This document shows positions 43,301 to 58,300 of a stretch of 64,000 nucleotides of DNA, in pieces. The notes below the pieces were generated by a model that made no database searches, was not told where the DNA came from, and worked only from the letters and a program-made list of their open reading frames with translations. A program made the position numbers and the translations under genes. Position 1 is the first letter of the stretch, and each line of letters opens with the position of its first letter. Origin of the DNA: Prostheceraeus crozeri (taxonomy: Eukaryota > Platyhelminthes > Polycladida > Euryleptidae); NCBI GenBank assembly GCA_907163375.1, contig CAJQUW010000506.1, forward strand, positions 275,262 through 339,261. Direction: 5' to 3'.

Positions 43301-46300
43301 CCATTTAAGATTTTGGGACATTGTCGAAAAACGACAGAGTTAGAATTTGGGACGTTTTGGGCTGTAGCGTCAAAACGAAGCATCGGATTGGAAAACGGAT
43401 TTCAGATTTGGAATCAGCGTGAAATTCTCTATCTGTATGGTGAATTTCAAGTCAATCGGAGAGAAAAATTTCGCTGACTCCCCCCCCCTCTGGACAGCTC
43501 GCTTCGATTTTGGCTTCCAGTGGACGGATTTTGTCGTGCCATAGCTCGTTTGAAAGCTAAGAGTGAGACAAATTCACTGAAAGAATCGGCTTGTTCCTAT
43601 CTGTCTTCGTTTAGATGTGAGACGCCATTTAAGATTTTGGGACATTGTCGAAAAACGACAGAGTTAGAATTTGGGACGTTTTGGGCTGTAGCTTCAAAAC
43701 GAAGCATCGGATTGGAAAACGGATTTCAGATTTGGAATCAGCGTGAAATTCTCTATCTGTATGGTGAGTTTCAAGGCAATCGGAGAGAAAAATTTTCGCT
43801 GACTCCCCCCCCCCTCTGGACAGCTTGCTTCGATTTTGGCTTCCAGTGGACGGATTTTGTCGTGCCATAGCTCGTTTGAAAGCTAAGAGTGAGACAAATT
43901 CACTGAAAGAATCGGCTTGTTCCTATCTGTCTTCGTTTAGATGTGAGACGCCATTTAAGATTTTGGGACATTGTCGAAAAACGACAGAGTTAGAATTTGG
44001 GACGTTTTGGGCTGTAGCTTCAAAACGAAGCATCGGATTGGAAAACGGATTTCAGATTTGGAATCAGCGTGAAATTCTCTATCTGTATGGTGAATTTGAA
44101 CGCAATCGGAGAGAAAAATTTCGCTGACTCCCCCCCCCTCTGGACAGCTTGCTTCGATTTTGGCTTCCAGTGGACGGATTTTGTCGTGCCATAGCTCGTT
44201 TGAAAGCTAAGAGTGAGACAAATTCACTGAAAGAATCGGCTTGTTCCTATCTGTCTTCGTTTAGATGTGAGACGCCATTTAAGATTTTGGGACATTGTCG
44301 AAAAACGACAGAGTTAGAATTTGGGACGTTTTGGGCTGTAGCTTCAAAACGAAGCATCGGATGGGAAAACGGATTTCAGATTTGGAATCAGCGTGAAATT
44401 CTCTATCTGTATGGTGAGTTTCAAGTCAATCGGAGAGAAAAATTTTCGCTGACTCCCCCCCCCCTCTGGACAGCTTGCTTCGATTTTGGCTTCCAGTGGA
44501 CGGATTTTGTCGTGCCATAGCTCGTTTGAAAGCTAAGAGTGAGACAAATTCACTGAAAGAATCGGCTTGTTCCTATCTGTCTTCGTTTAGATGTGAGACG
44601 CCATTTAAGATTTTGGGACATTGTCGAAAAACGACAGAGTTAGAATTTGGGACGTTTTGGGCTGTAGCTTCAAAACGAAGCATCGGATTGGAAAACGGAT
44701 TTCAGATTTGGAATCAGCGTGAAATTCTCTATCTGTATGGTGAATTTGAACGCCATCGGAGAGAAAAATTTTCGCTGACTCCCCCCCCCCTCTGGACAGC
44801 TCGCTTCGATTTTGGCTTCCAGTGGACGGATTTTGTCGTGCCATAGCTCGTTTGAAAGCTAAGAGTGAGACAAATTCACTGAAAGAATCGGCTTGTTCCT
44901 ATCTGTCTTCGTTTAGATGTGAGACGCCATTTAAGATTTTGGGACATTGTCGAAAAACGACAGAGTTAGAATTTGGGACGTTTTGGGCTGTAGCTTCAAA
45001 ACGAAGCATCGGATTGGAAAACGGATTTCAGATTTGGAATCAGCGTGAAATTCTCTATCTGTATGGTGAGTTTCAAGTCAATCGGAGAGAAAAATTTCGC
45101 TGACTCCCCCCCCCTCTGGACAGCTTGCTTCGATTTTGGCTTCCAGTGGACGGATTTTGTCGTGCCATAGCTCGTTTGAAAGCTAAGAGTGAGACAAATT
45201 CACTGAAAGAATCGGCTTGTTCCTATCTGTCTTCGTTTAGATGTGAGACGCCATTTAAGATTTTGGGACATTGTCGAAAAACGACAGAGTTAGAATTTGG
45301 GACGTTTTGGTGTGTAGCTTCAAAACGAAGCATCGGATTGGAAAACGGATTTCAGATTTGGAATCAGCGTGAAATTCTCTATCTGTATGGTGAGTTTCAA
45401 GTCAATCGGAGAGAAAAAATTTTCGCTGACCTCCCCCCCCCTCTGGACAGCTTGCTTCGATTTTGGCTTCCAGTGGACGGATTTTGTCGTGCCATAGCTC
45501 GTTTGAAAGCTAAGAGTGAGACAAATTCACTGAAAGAATCGGCTTGTTCCTATCTGTCTTCGTTTAGATGTGAGACGCCATTTAAGATTTTGGGACATTG
45601 TCGAAAAACGACAGAGTTAGAATTTGGGACGTTTTGGGCTGTAGCTTCAAAACGAAGCATCGGATTGGAAAACGGATTTCAGATTCGGAATCAGCGTGAA
45701 ATTCTCTATCTGTATGGTGAGTTTCAAGTCAATCGGAGAGAAAAATTTTCGCTGACTCCCCCCCCCTCTGGACAGCTCGCTTCGATTTTGGCTTCCAGTG
45801 GACGGATTTTGTCGTGCCATAGCTCGTTTGAAAGCTAAGAGTGAGACAAATTCACTGAAAGAATCGGCTTGTTCCTATCTGTCTTCGTTTAGATGTGAGA
45901 CGCCATTTAAGATTTTGGGACATTGTCGAAAAACGACAGAGTTAGAATTTGGGACGTTTTGGGCTGTAGCTTCAAAACGAAGCATCGGATTGGAAAACGG
46001 ATTTCAGATTTGGAATCAGCGTGAAATTCTCTATCTGTATGGTGAATTTGAACGCAATCGGAGAGAAAAAATTTTCGCTGACTCCCCCCCCCTCTGGACA
46101 GCTTGCTTCGATTTTGGCTTCCAGTGGACGGATTTTGTCGTGCCATAGCTCGTTTGAAAGCTAAGAGTGAGACAAATTCACTGAAAGAATCGGCTTGTTC
46201 CTATCTGTCTTCGTTTAGATGTGAGACGCCATTTAAGATTTTGGGACATTGTCGAAAAACGACAGAGTTAGAATTTGGGACGTTTTGGGCTGTAGCTTCA

Positions 46301-49300
46301 AAACGAAGCATCGGATTGGAAAACGGATTTCAGATTTGGAATCAGCGTGAAATTCTCTATCTGTATGGTGAATTTCAACGCAATCGGAGAGAAAAAATTT
46401 TCGCTGACTCCCCCCCCCCTCTGGACAGCTTGCTTCGATTTTGGCTTCCAGTGGACGGATTTTGTCGTGCCATAGCTCGTTTGAAAGCTAAGAGTGAGAC
46501 AAATTCACTGAAAGAATCGGCTTGTTCCTATCTGTCTTCGTTTAGATGTGAGACGCCATTTAAGATTTTGGGACATTGTCGAAAAACGACAGAGTTAGAA
46601 TTTGGGACGTTTTGGGCTGTAGCTTCAAAACGAAGCATCGGATTGGAAAACGGATTTCAGATTTGGAATCAGCGTGAAATTCTCTATCTGTATGGTGAGT
46701 TTCAAGTCAATCGGAGAGAAAAATTTCGCTGACTCCCCCCCCCTCTGGACAGCTTGCTTCGATTTTGGCTTCCAGTGGACGGATTTTGTCGTGCCATAGC
46801 TCGTTTGAAAGCTAAGAGTGAGACAAATTCACTGAAAGAATCGGCTTGTTCATATCTGTCTTCGTTTAGATGTGAGACGCCATTTAAGATTTTGGGACAT
46901 TGTCGAAAAAACGACAGAGTTAGAATTTGGGACGTTTTGGGCTGTAGCTTCAAAACGAAGCATCGGATGGGAAAACGGATTTCAGATTTGGAATCAGCGT
47001 GAAATTCTCTATCTGTATGGTGAGTTTCAAGTCAATCGGAGAGAAAAATTTCGCTGACTCCCCCCCCCCTCTGGACAGCTCGCTTCGATTTTGGCTTCCA
47101 GTGGACGGATTTTGTCGTGCCATAGCTCGTTTGAAAGCTAAGAGTGAGACAAATTCACTGAAAGAATCGGCTTGTTCCTATCTGTCTTCGTTTAGATGTG
47201 AGACGCCATTTAAGATTTTGGGACATTGTCGAAAAACGACAGAGTTAGAATTTGGGACGTTTTGGGCTGTAGCTTCAAAACGAAGCATCGGATTGGAAAA
47301 CGGATTTCAGATTTGGAATCAGCGTGAAATTCTCTATCTGTATGGTGAATTTCAACGCAATCGGAGAGAAAAAATTTTCGCTGACTCCCCCCCCCCTCTG
47401 GACAGCTCGCTTCGATTTTGGCTTCCAGTGGACGGATTTTGTCGTGCCATAGCTCGTTTGAAAGCTAAGAGTGAGACAAATTCACTGAAAGAATCGGCTT
47501 GTTCCTATCTGTCTTCGTTTAGATGTGAGACGCCATTTAAGATTTTGGGACATTGTCGAAAAACGACAGAGTTAGAATTTGGGACGTTTTGGGCTGTAGC
47601 TTCAAAACGAAGCATCGGATGAGAAAACGGATTTCAGATTTGGAATCAGCGTGAAATTCTCTATCTGTATGGTGAGTTTCAAGTCAATCGGAGAGAAAAA
47701 ATTTCGCTGACTCCCCCCCCCTCTGGACAGCTTGCTTCGATTTTGGCTTCCAGTGGACGGATTTTGTCGTGCCATAGCTCGTTTGAAAGCTAAGAGTGAG
47801 ACAAATTCACTGAAAGAATCGGCTTGTTCCTATCTGTCTTCGTTTAGATGTGAGACGCCATTTAAGATTTTGGGACATTGTCGAAAAACGACAGAGTTAG
47901 AATTTGGGACGTTTTGGGCTGTAGCTTCAAAACGAAGCATCGGATTGGAAAACGGATTTCAGATTTGGAATCAGCGTGAAATTCTCTATCTGTATGGTGA
48001 ATTTCAAGGCAATCGGCGAGAAAAATTTCGCTGACTCCCCCCCCCCTCTGGACAGCTCGCTTCGATTTTGGCTTCCAGTGGACGGATTTTGTCGTGCCAT
48101 AGCTCGTTTGAAAGCTAAGAGTGAGACAAATTCACTGAAAGAATCGGCTTGTTCCTATCTGTCTTCGTTTAGATGTGAGACGCCATTTAAGATTTTGGGA
48201 CATTGTCGAAAAACGACAGAGTTAGAATTTGGGACGTTTTGGGCTGTAGCTTCAAAACGAAGCATCGGATTGGAAAACGGATTTCAGATTTGGAATCAGC
48301 GTGAAATTCTCTATCTGTATGGTGAATTTCAACGCAATCGGAGAGAAAAATTTCGCTGACTCCCCCCCCCTCTGGACAGCTTGCTTCGATTTTGGCTTCC
48401 AGTGGACGGATTTTGTCGTGCCATAGCTCGTTTGAAAGCTAAGAGTGAGACAAATTCACTGAAAGAATCGGCTTGTTCCTATCTGTCTTCGTTTAGATGT
48501 GAGACGCCATTTAAGATTTTGGGACATTGTCGAAAAACGACAGAGTTAGAATTTGGGACGTTTTGGGCTGTAGCTTCAAAACGAAGCATCGGATTGGAAA
48601 ACGGATTTCAGATTTGGAATCAGCGTGAAATTCTCTATCTGTATGGTGAGTTTCAAGTCAATCGGAGAGAAAAAATTTTCGCTGACTCCCCCCCCCCTCT
48701 GGACAGCTCGCTTCGATTTTGGCTTCCAGTGGACGGATTTTGTCGTGCCATAGCTCGTTTGAAAGCTAAGAGTGAGACAAATTCACTGAAAGAATCGGCT
48801 TGTTCCTATCTGTCTTCGTTTAGATGTGAGACGCCATTTAAGATTTTGGGACATTGTCGAAAAACGACAGAGTTAGAATTTGGGACGTTTTGGGCTGTAG
48901 CTTCAAAACGAAGCATCGGATTGGAAAACGGATTTCAGATTTGGAATCAGCGTGAAATTCTCTATCTGTATGGTGAGTTTCAAGTCAATCGGAGAGAAAA
49001 ATTTCGCTGACTCCCCCCCCCTCTGGACAGCTCGCTTCGATTTTGGCTTCCAGTGGACGGATTTAGTCGTGCCATAGCTCGTTTGAAAGCTAAGAGTGAG
49101 ACAAATTCACTGAAAGAATCGGCTTGTTCATATCTGTCTTCGTTTAGATGTGAGACGCCATTTAAGATTTTGGGACATTGTCGAAAAAACGACAGAGTTA
49201 GAATTTGGGACGTTTTGGGCTGTAGCTTCAAAACGAAGCATCGGATTGGAAAACGGATTTCAGATTTGGAATCAGCGTGAAATTCTCTATCTGTATGGTG

Positions 49301-52300
49301 AGTTTCAAGTCAATCGGAGAGAAAAATTTCGCTGACTCCCCCCCCTCTGGACAGCTTGCTTCGATTTTGGCTTCCAGTGGACGGATTTTGTCGTGCCATA
49401 GCTCGTTTGAAAGCTAAGAGTGAGACAAATTCACTGAAAGAATCGGCTTGTTCCTATCTGTCTTCGTTTAGATGTGAGACGCCATTTAAGATTTTGGGAC
49501 ATTGTCGAAAAACGACAGAGTTAGAATTTGGGACGTTTTGGGCTGTAGCTTCAAAACGAAGCATCGGATTGGAAAACGGATTTCAGATTTGGAATCAGCG
49601 TGAAATTCTCTATCTGTATGGTGAGTTTCAAGTCAATCGGAGAGAAAAAATTTTCGCTGACTCCCCCCCCCCCTCTGGACAGCTCGCTTCGATTTTGGCT
49701 TCCAGTGGACGGATTTTGTCGTGCCATAGCTCGTTTGAAAGCTAAGAGTGAGACAAATTCACTGAAAGAATCGGCTTGTTCCTATCTGTCTTCGTTTAGA
49801 TGTGAGACGCCATTTAAGATTTTGGGACATTGTCGAAAAACGACAGAGTTAGAATTTGGGACGTTTTGGGCTGTAGCTTCAAAACGAAGCATCGGATGAG
49901 AAAACGGATTTCAGATTTGGAATCAGCGTGAAATTCTCTATCTGTATGGTGAGTTTCAAGTCAATCGGAGAGAAAAAATTTCGCTGACTCCCCCCCCCCT
50001 CTGGACAGCTTGCTTCGATTTTGGCTTCCAGTGGACGGATTTTGTCGTGCCATAGCTCGTTTGAAAGCTAAGAGTGAGACAAATTCACTGAAAGAATCGG
50101 CTTGTTCCTATCTGTCTTCGTTTAGATGTGAGACGCCATTTAAGATTTTGGGACATTGTCGAAAAACGACAGAGTTAGAATTTGGGACGTTTTGGGCTGT
50201 AGCTTCAAAACGAAGCATCGGATTGGAAAACGGATTTCAGATTTGGAATCAGCGTGAAATTCTCTATCTGTATGGTGAGTTTCAAGTCAATCGGAGAGAA
50301 AAATTTCGCTGACTCCCCCCCCTCTGGACAGCTTGCTTCGATTTTGGCTTCCAGTGGACGGATTTTGTCGTGCCATAGCTCGTTTGAAAGCTAAGAGTGA
50401 GACAAATTCACTGAAAGAATCGGCTTGTTCCTATCTGTCTTCGTTTAGATGTGAGACGCCATTTAAGATTTTGGGACATTGTCGAAAAACGACAGAGTTA
50501 GAATTTGGGACGTTTTGGGCTGTAGCTTCAAAACGAAGCATCGGATTGGAAAACGGATTTCAGATTTGGAATCAGCGTGAAATTCTCTATCTGTATGGTG
50601 AATTTAAACGCAATCGGAGAGAAAAATTTCGCTGACTCCCCCCCCCTCTGGACAGCTTGCTTCGATTTTGGCTTCCAGTGGACGGATTTTGTCGTGCCAT
50701 AGCTCGTTTGAAAGCTAAGAGTGAGACAAATTCACTGAAAGAATCGGCTTGTTCCTATCTGTCTTCGTTTAGATGTGAGACGCCATTTAAGATTTTGGGA
50801 CATTGTCGAAAAACGACAGAGTTAGAATTTGGGACGTTTTGGGCTGTAGCTTCAAAACGAAGCATCGGATGAGAAAACGGATTTCAGATTCGGAATCAGC
50901 GTGAAATTCTCTATCTGTATGGTGAGTTTCAAGTCAATCGGAGAGAAAAAATTTCGCTGACTCCCCCCCCCCTCTGGACAGCTCGCTTCGATTTTGGCTT
51001 CCAGTGGACGGATTTTGTCGTGCCATAGCTCGTTTGAAAGCTAAGAGTGAGACAAATTCACTGAAAGAATCGGCTTGTTCCTATCTGTCTTCGTTTAGAT
51101 GTGAGACGCCATTTAAGATTTTGGGACATTGTCGAAAAACGACAGAGTTAGAATTTGGGACGTTTTGGGCTCTAGCTTCAAAACGAAGCATCGGATGAGA
51201 AAACGGATTTCAGATTTGGAATCAGCGTGAAATTCTCTATCTGTATGGTGAATTTGAACGCCATCGGAGAGAAAAAATTTTCGCTGACTCCCCCCCCCTC
51301 TGGACAGCTCGCTTCGATTTTGGCTTCCAGTGGACGGATTTTGTCGTGCCATAGCTCGTTTGAAAGCTAAGAGTGAGACAAATTCACTGAAAGAATCGGC
51401 TTGTTCCTATCTGTCTTCGTTTAGATGTGAGACGCCATTTAAGATTTTGGGACATTGTCGAAAAACGACAGAGTTAGAATTTGGGACGTTTTGGGCTGTA
51501 GCTTCAAAACGAAGCATCGGATTGGAAAACGGATTTCAGATTTGGAATCAGCGTGAAATTCTCTATCTGTATGGTGAGTTTCAACGCAATCGGAGAGAAA
51601 AATTTCGCTGACTCCCCCCCCCTCTGGACAGCTTGCTTCGATCTTGGCTTCCAGTGGACGGATTTTGTCGTGCCATAGCTCGTTTGAAAGCTAAGAGTGA
51701 GACAAATTCACTGAAAGAATCGGCTTGTTCCTATCTGTCTTCGTTTAGATGTGAGACGCCATTTAAGATTTTGGGACATTGTCGAAAAACGACAGAGTTA
51801 GAATTTGGGACGTTTTGGTGTGTAGCTTCAAAACGAAGCATCGGATGAGAAAACGGATTTCAGATTTGGAATCAGCGTGAAATTCTCTATCTGTATGGTG
51901 AGTTTCAAGTCAATCGGAGAGAAAAATTTTCGCTGACTCCCCCCCCCCTCTGGACAGCTCGCTTCGATTTTGGCTTCCAGTGGACGGATTTTGTCGTGCC
52001 ATAGCTCGTTTGAAAGCTAAGAGTGAGACAAATTCACTGAAAGAATCGGCTTGTTCCTATCTGTCTTCGTTTAGATGTGAGACGCCATTTAAGATTTTGG
52101 GACATTGTCGAAAAACGACAGAGTTAGAATTTGGGACGTTTTGGGCTGTAGCGTCAAAACGAAGCATCGGATGAGAAAACGGAGGCCAGATTCGGATTCA
52201 GCGTGAAATTCTCTATCTGTATGGTGAGTTTCAAGTCAATCGGAGAGAAAAAATTTTCGCTGACTCCCCCCCCCTCTGGACAGCTCGCTTCGATTTTGGC

Positions 52301-55300
52301 TTCCAGTGGACGGATTTTGTCGTGCCATAGCTCGTTTGAAAGCTAAGAGTGAGACAAATTCACTGAAAGAATCGGCTTGTTCCTATCTGTCTTCGTTTAG
52401 ATGTGAGACGCCATTTAAGATTTTGGGACATTGTCGAAAAACGACAGAGTTAGAATTTGGGACGTTTTGGGCTGTAGCTTCAAAACGAAGCATCGGATTG
52501 GAAAACGGATTTCAGATTTGGAATCAGCGTGAAATTCTCTATCTGTATGGTGAGTTTCAACGCAATCGGAGAGAAAAATTTTCGCTGACGTCCCCCCCCT
52601 CTGGACAGCTTGCTTCGATCTTGGCTTCTAGTGGACGGATTTTGTCGTGCCATAGCTCGTTTGAAAGCTAAGAGTGAGACAAATTCACTGAAACAATTGG
52701 CTTGTTCATATCTGTCTTCGTTTAGATGTGAGACGCCATTTAAGATTTTGGGACATTGTCGAAAAAACGACAGAGTTAGAATTTGGGACGTTTTGGTGTG
52801 TAGCTTCAAAACGAAGCATCGGATGGGAAAACGGATTTCAGATTTGGAATCAGCGTCAAATTCTCTATCTGTATGGTGAATTTGAACGCAATCGGAGAGA
52901 AAAATTTCGCTGACTCCCCCCCCCCTCTGGACAGCTTGCTTCGATTTTGGCTTCCAGTGGACGGATTTTGTCGTGCCATAGCTCGTTTGAAAGCTAAGAG
53001 TGAGACAAATTCACTGAAAGAATCGGCTTGTTCCTATCTGTCTTCGTTTAGATGTGAGACGCCATTTAAGATTTTGGGACATTGTCGAAAAACGACAGAG
53101 TTAGAATTTGGGACGTTTTGGGCTCTAGCTTCAAAACGAAGCATCGGATGAGAAAACGGATTTCAGATTTGGAATCAGCGTCAAATTCTTTATCTGTATG
53201 GTGAGTTTCAAGTCAATCGGAGAGAAAAAATTTTCGCTGACGTCCCCCCCCCCTCTGGACAGCTCGCTTCGATTTGGCTTCCAGTGGACGGATTTTGTCG
53301 TGCGATAGCTCGTTTGAAAGCTAAGAGTGAGACAAATTCACTGAAAGAATCGGCTTGTTCCTATCTGTCTTCGTTTAGATGTGAGACGCCATTTAAGATT
53401 TTGGGACATTGTCGAAAAACGACAGAGTTAGAATTTGGGACGTTTTGGGCTGTAGCTTCAAAACGAAGCATCGGATGAGAAAACGGATTTCAGATTTGGA
53501 ATCAGCGTGAAATTCTCTATCTGTATGGTGAGTTTCAACGCAATCGGAGAGAAAAATTTTCGCTGACGTCCCCCCCCTCTGGACAGCTCGCTTCGATTTT
53601 GGCTTCCAGTGGACGGATTTTGTCGTGCCATAGCTCGTTTGAAAGCTAAGAGTGAGACAAATTCACTGAAAGAATCGGCTTGTTCCTATCTGTCTTCGTT
53701 TAGATGTGAGACGCCATTTAAGATTTTGGGACATTGGCGAAAAACGACAGAGTTAGAATTTGGGACGTTTTGGGCTGTAGCTTCAAAACGAAGCATCGGA
53801 TTGGAAAACGGATTTCAGATTTGGAATCAGCGTGAAATTCTCTATCTGTATGGTGAGTTTCAAGTCAATCGGAGAGAAAAAATTTTCGCTGACTCCCCCC
53901 CCCTCTGGACAGCTCGCTTCGATTTTGGCTTCCAGTGGACGGATTTTGTCGTGCCATAGCTCGTTTGAAAGCTAAGAGTGAGACAAATTCACTGAAAGAA
54001 TCGGCTTGTTCCTATCTGTCTTCGTTTAGATGTGAGACGCCATTTAAGATTTTGGGACATTGTCGAAAAACGACAGAGTTAGAATTTGGGACGTTTTGGG
54101 CTGTAGCTTCAAAACGAAGCATCGGATTGGAAAACGGATTTCAGATTTGGAATCAGCGTGAAATTCTCTATCTGTATGGTGAGTTTCAAGTCAATCGGAG
54201 AGAAAAATTTCGCTGACTCCCCCCCCCTCTGGACAGCTTGCTTCGATTTTGGCTTCCAGTGGACGGATTTTGTCGTGCCATAGCTCGTTTGAAAGCTAAG
54301 AGTGAGACAAATTCACTGAAAGAATCGGCTTGTTCCTATCTGTCTTCGTTTAGATGTGAGACGCCATTTAAGATTTTGGGACATTGTCGAAAAACGACAG
54401 AGTTAGAATTTGGGACGTTTTGGTGTGTAGCGTCAAAACGAAGCATCGGATGAGAAAACGGAGGCCAGATTCGGATTCAGCGTGAAATTCTCTATCTGTA
54501 TGGTGAGTTTCAAGTCAATCGGAGAGAAAAAATTTTCGCTGACTCCCCCCCCCTCTGGACAGCTCGCTTCGATTTTGGCTTCCAGTGGACGGATTTTGTC
54601 GTGCCATAGCTCGTTTGAAAGCTAAGAGTGAGACAAATTCACTGAAAGAATCGGCTTGTTCCTATCTGTCTTCGTTTAGATGTGAGACGCCATTTAAGAT
54701 TTTGGGACATTGTCGAAAAACGACAGAGTTAGAATTTGGGACGTTTTGGGCTGTAGCTTCAAAACGAAGCATCGGATTGGAAAACGGATTTCAGATTCGG
54801 ATTCAGCGTGAAATTCTCTATCTGTATGGTGAGTTTCAAGTCAATCGGAGAGAAAAAATTTTCGCTGACTCCCCCCCCCCTCTGGACAGCTCGCTTCGAT
54901 TTTGGCTTCCAGTGGACGGATTTTGTCGTGCCATAGCTCGTTTGAAAGCTAAGAGTGAGACAAATTCACTGAAAGAATCGGCTTGTTCCTATCTGTCTTC
55001 GTTTAGATGTGAGACGCCATTTAAGATTTTGGGACATTGTCGAAAAACGACAGAGTTAGAATTTGGGACGTTTTGGGCTGTAGCTTCAAAACGAAGCATC
55101 GGATTGGAAAACGGATTTCAGATTTGGAATCAGCGTGAAATTCTCTATCTGTATGGTGAGTTTCAAGTCAATCGGAGAGAAAAAATTTCGCTGACTCCCC
55201 CCCCCTCTGGACAGCTCGCTTCGATTTTGGCTTCCAGTGGACGGATTTTGTCGTGCCATAGCTCGTTTGAAAGCTAAGAGTGAGACAAATTCACTGAAAG
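43301..55300. repeat. Satellite zone 2 (GACATTGTCG type)
   Basis: Units switch to GGGACATTGTCG almost without exception from about 43317, with GCTGTAGCTTC; the tail becomes mainly GTGAGTTTCAAGTC. One GACATTGGCG unit near 53731 anticipates zone 3. Confidence 0.75.
46754..51300. repeat. Seven-monomer higher-order repeat, two copies
   Basis: Marker units recur 2,277-2,278 bp apart, seven monomers: TTGTTCATATC at 46851 and 49129, and the GAGAAAACGG deletion variant at 47621 and 49898. The order of the intervening variants also corresponds. Confidence 0.65.
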
Positions 55301-58300
55301 AATCGGCTTGTTCCTATCTGTCTTCGTTTAGATGTGAGACGCCATTTAAGATTTTGGGACATTGGCGAAAAACGACAGAGTTAGAATTTGGGACGTTTTG
55401 GTGTGTAGCTTCAAAACGAAGCATCGGATGAGAAAACGGATTTCAGATTTGGAATCAGCGTGAAATTCTCTATCTGTATGGTGAGTTTCAAGTCAATCGG
55501 AGAGAAAAAATTTTCGCTGACCTCCCCCCCCTCTGGACAGCTCGCTTCGATTTTGGCTTCCAGTGGACGGATTTTGTCGTGCCATAGCTCGTTTGAAAGC
55601 TAAGAGTGAGACAAATTCACTGAAAGAATCGGCTTGTTCATATCTGTCTTCGTTTAGATGTGAGACGCCATTTAAGATTTTGGGACATTGGCGAAAAAAC
55701 GACAGAGTTAGAATTTGGGACGTTTTGGGCTGTAGCTTCAAAACGAAGCATCGGATGAGAAAACGGATTTCAGATTTGGAATCAGCGTCAAATTCTTTAT
55801 CTGTATGGTGAGTTTCAAGTCAATCGGAGAGAAAAATTTTCGCTGACTCCCCCCCCTCTGGACAGCTCGCTTCGATTTTGGCTTCCAGTGGACGGATTTT
55901 GTCGTGCCATAGCTCGTTTGAAAGCTAAGAGTGAGACAAATTCACTGAAAGAATCGGCTTGTTCCTATCTGTCTTCGTTTAGATGTGAGACGCCATTTAA
56001 GATTTTGGGACATTGGCGAAAAACGACAGAGTTAGAATTTGGGACGTTTTGGGCTGTAGCTTCAAAACGAAGCATCGGATTGGAAAACGGATTTCAGATT
56101 TGGAATCAGCGTGAAATTCTCTATCTGTATGGTGAGTTTCAAGTCAATCGGAGAGAAAAATTTTCGCTGACGTCCCCCCCCCTCTGGACAGCTCGCTTCG
56201 ATTTTGGCTTCCAGTGGACGGATTTTGTCGTGCCATAGCTCGTTTGAAAGCTAAGAGTGAGACAAATTCACTGAAAGAATCGGCTTGTTCATATCTGTCT
56301 TCGTTTAGATGTGAGACGCCATTTAAGATTTTGGGACATTGGCGAAAAACGACAGAGTTAGAATTTGGGACGTTTTGGGCTGTAGCTTCAAAACGAAGCA
56401 TCGGATTGGAAAACGGTTTTCAGATTTGGAATCAGCGTGAAATTCTCTATCTGTATGGTGAGTTTCAAGTCAATCGGAGAGAAAAAATTTTCGCTGACGT
56501 CCCCCCCCCCTCTGGACAGCTCGCTTCGATTTTGGCTTCCAGTGGACGGATTTTGTCGTGCAATAGCTCGTTTGAAAGCTAAGAGTGAGACAAATTCACT
56601 GAAAGAATCGGCTTGTTCCTATCTGTCTTCGTTTAGATGTGAGACGCCATTTAAGATTTTGGGACATTGGCGAAAAACGACAGAGTTAGAATTTGGGACG
56701 TTTTGGGCTGTAGCTTCAAAACGAAGCATCGGATGGAAAACGGATTTCAGATTTGGAATCAGCGTGAAATTCTCTATCTGTATGGTGAGTTTCAAGTCAA
56801 TCGGAGAGAAAAAATTTTCGCTGACGTCCCCCCCCTCTGGACAGCTCGCTTCGATTTTGGCTTCCAGTGGACGGATTTTGTCGTGCCATAGCTCGTTTGA
56901 AAGCTAAGAGTGAGACAAATTCACTGAAAGAATCGGCTTGTTCCTATCTGTCTTCGTTTAGATGTGAGACGCCATTTAAGATTTTGGGACATTGGCGAAA
57001 AACGACAGAGTTAGAATTTGGGACGTTTTGGGCTGTAGCTTCAAAACGAAGCATCGGATTGGAAAACGGATTTCAGATTTGGAATCAGCGTGAAATTCTC
57101 TATCTGTATGGTGAGTTTCAAGTCAATCGGAGAGAAAAAATTTTCGCTGACTCCCCCCCCCTCTGGACAGCTCGCTTCGATTTTGGCTTCCAGTGGACGG
57201 ATTTTGTCGTGCCATAGCTCGTTTGAAAGCTAAGAGTGAGACAAATTCACTGAAAGAATCGGCTTGTTCCTATCTGTCTTCGTTTAGATGTGAGAGGCCA
57301 TTTAAGATTTTGGGACATTGGCGAAAAAAACGACAGAGTTAGAATTTGGGACGTTTTGGGCTGTAGCTTCAAAACGAAGCATCGGATTGGAAAACGGATT
57401 TCAGATTTGGAATCAGCGTGAAATTCTCTATCTGTATGGTGAGTTTCAAGTCAATCGGAGAGAAAAAAATTTCGCTGACTCCCCCCCCCTCTGGACAGCT
57501 CGCTTCGATTTTGGCTTCCAGTGGACGGATTTTGTCGTGCCATAGCTCGTTTGAAAGCTAAGAGTGAGACAAATTCACTGAAAGAATCGGCTTGTTCATA
57601 TCTGTCTTCGTTTAGATGTGGGACGCCATTTAAGATTTTGGGACATTGGCGAAAAACGACAGAGTTAGAATTTGGGACGTTTTGGGCTGTAGCTTCAAAA
57701 CGAAGCATCGGATTGGAAAACGGATTTCAGATTTGGAATCAGCGTGAAATTCTCTATCTGTATGGTGAGTTTCAAGTCAATCGGAGAGAAAAAATTTTCG
57801 CTGACTCCCCCCCCCCTCTGGACAGCTCGCTTCGATTTTGGCTTCCAGTGGACGGATTTTGTCGTGCCATAGCTCGTTTGAAAGCTAAGAGTGAGACAAA
57901 TTCAGTGAAAGAATCGGCTTGTTCCTATCCGTCTTCGTTTAGATGTGAGACGCCATTTAAGATTTTGGGACATTGGCGAAAAACGACAGAGTTAGAATTT
58001 GGGACGTTTTGGGCTGTAGCTTCAAAACGAAGCATCGGATTGGAAAACGGATTTCAGATTTGGAATCAGCGTGAAATTCTCCATCGGTATGGTGAGTTTC
58101 AAGTCAATCGGAGAGAAAAAATTTCGCTGACGTCCCCCCCCCTCTGGACAGCTCGCTTCGATTTTGGCTTCCAGTGGACGGATTTAGTCGTGCCATAGCT
58201 CGTTTGAAAGCTAAGAGTGAGACAAATTCACTGAAAGAATCGGCTTGTTCCTATCTGTCTTCGTTTAGATGTGAGACGCCATTTAAGATTTTGGGACATT

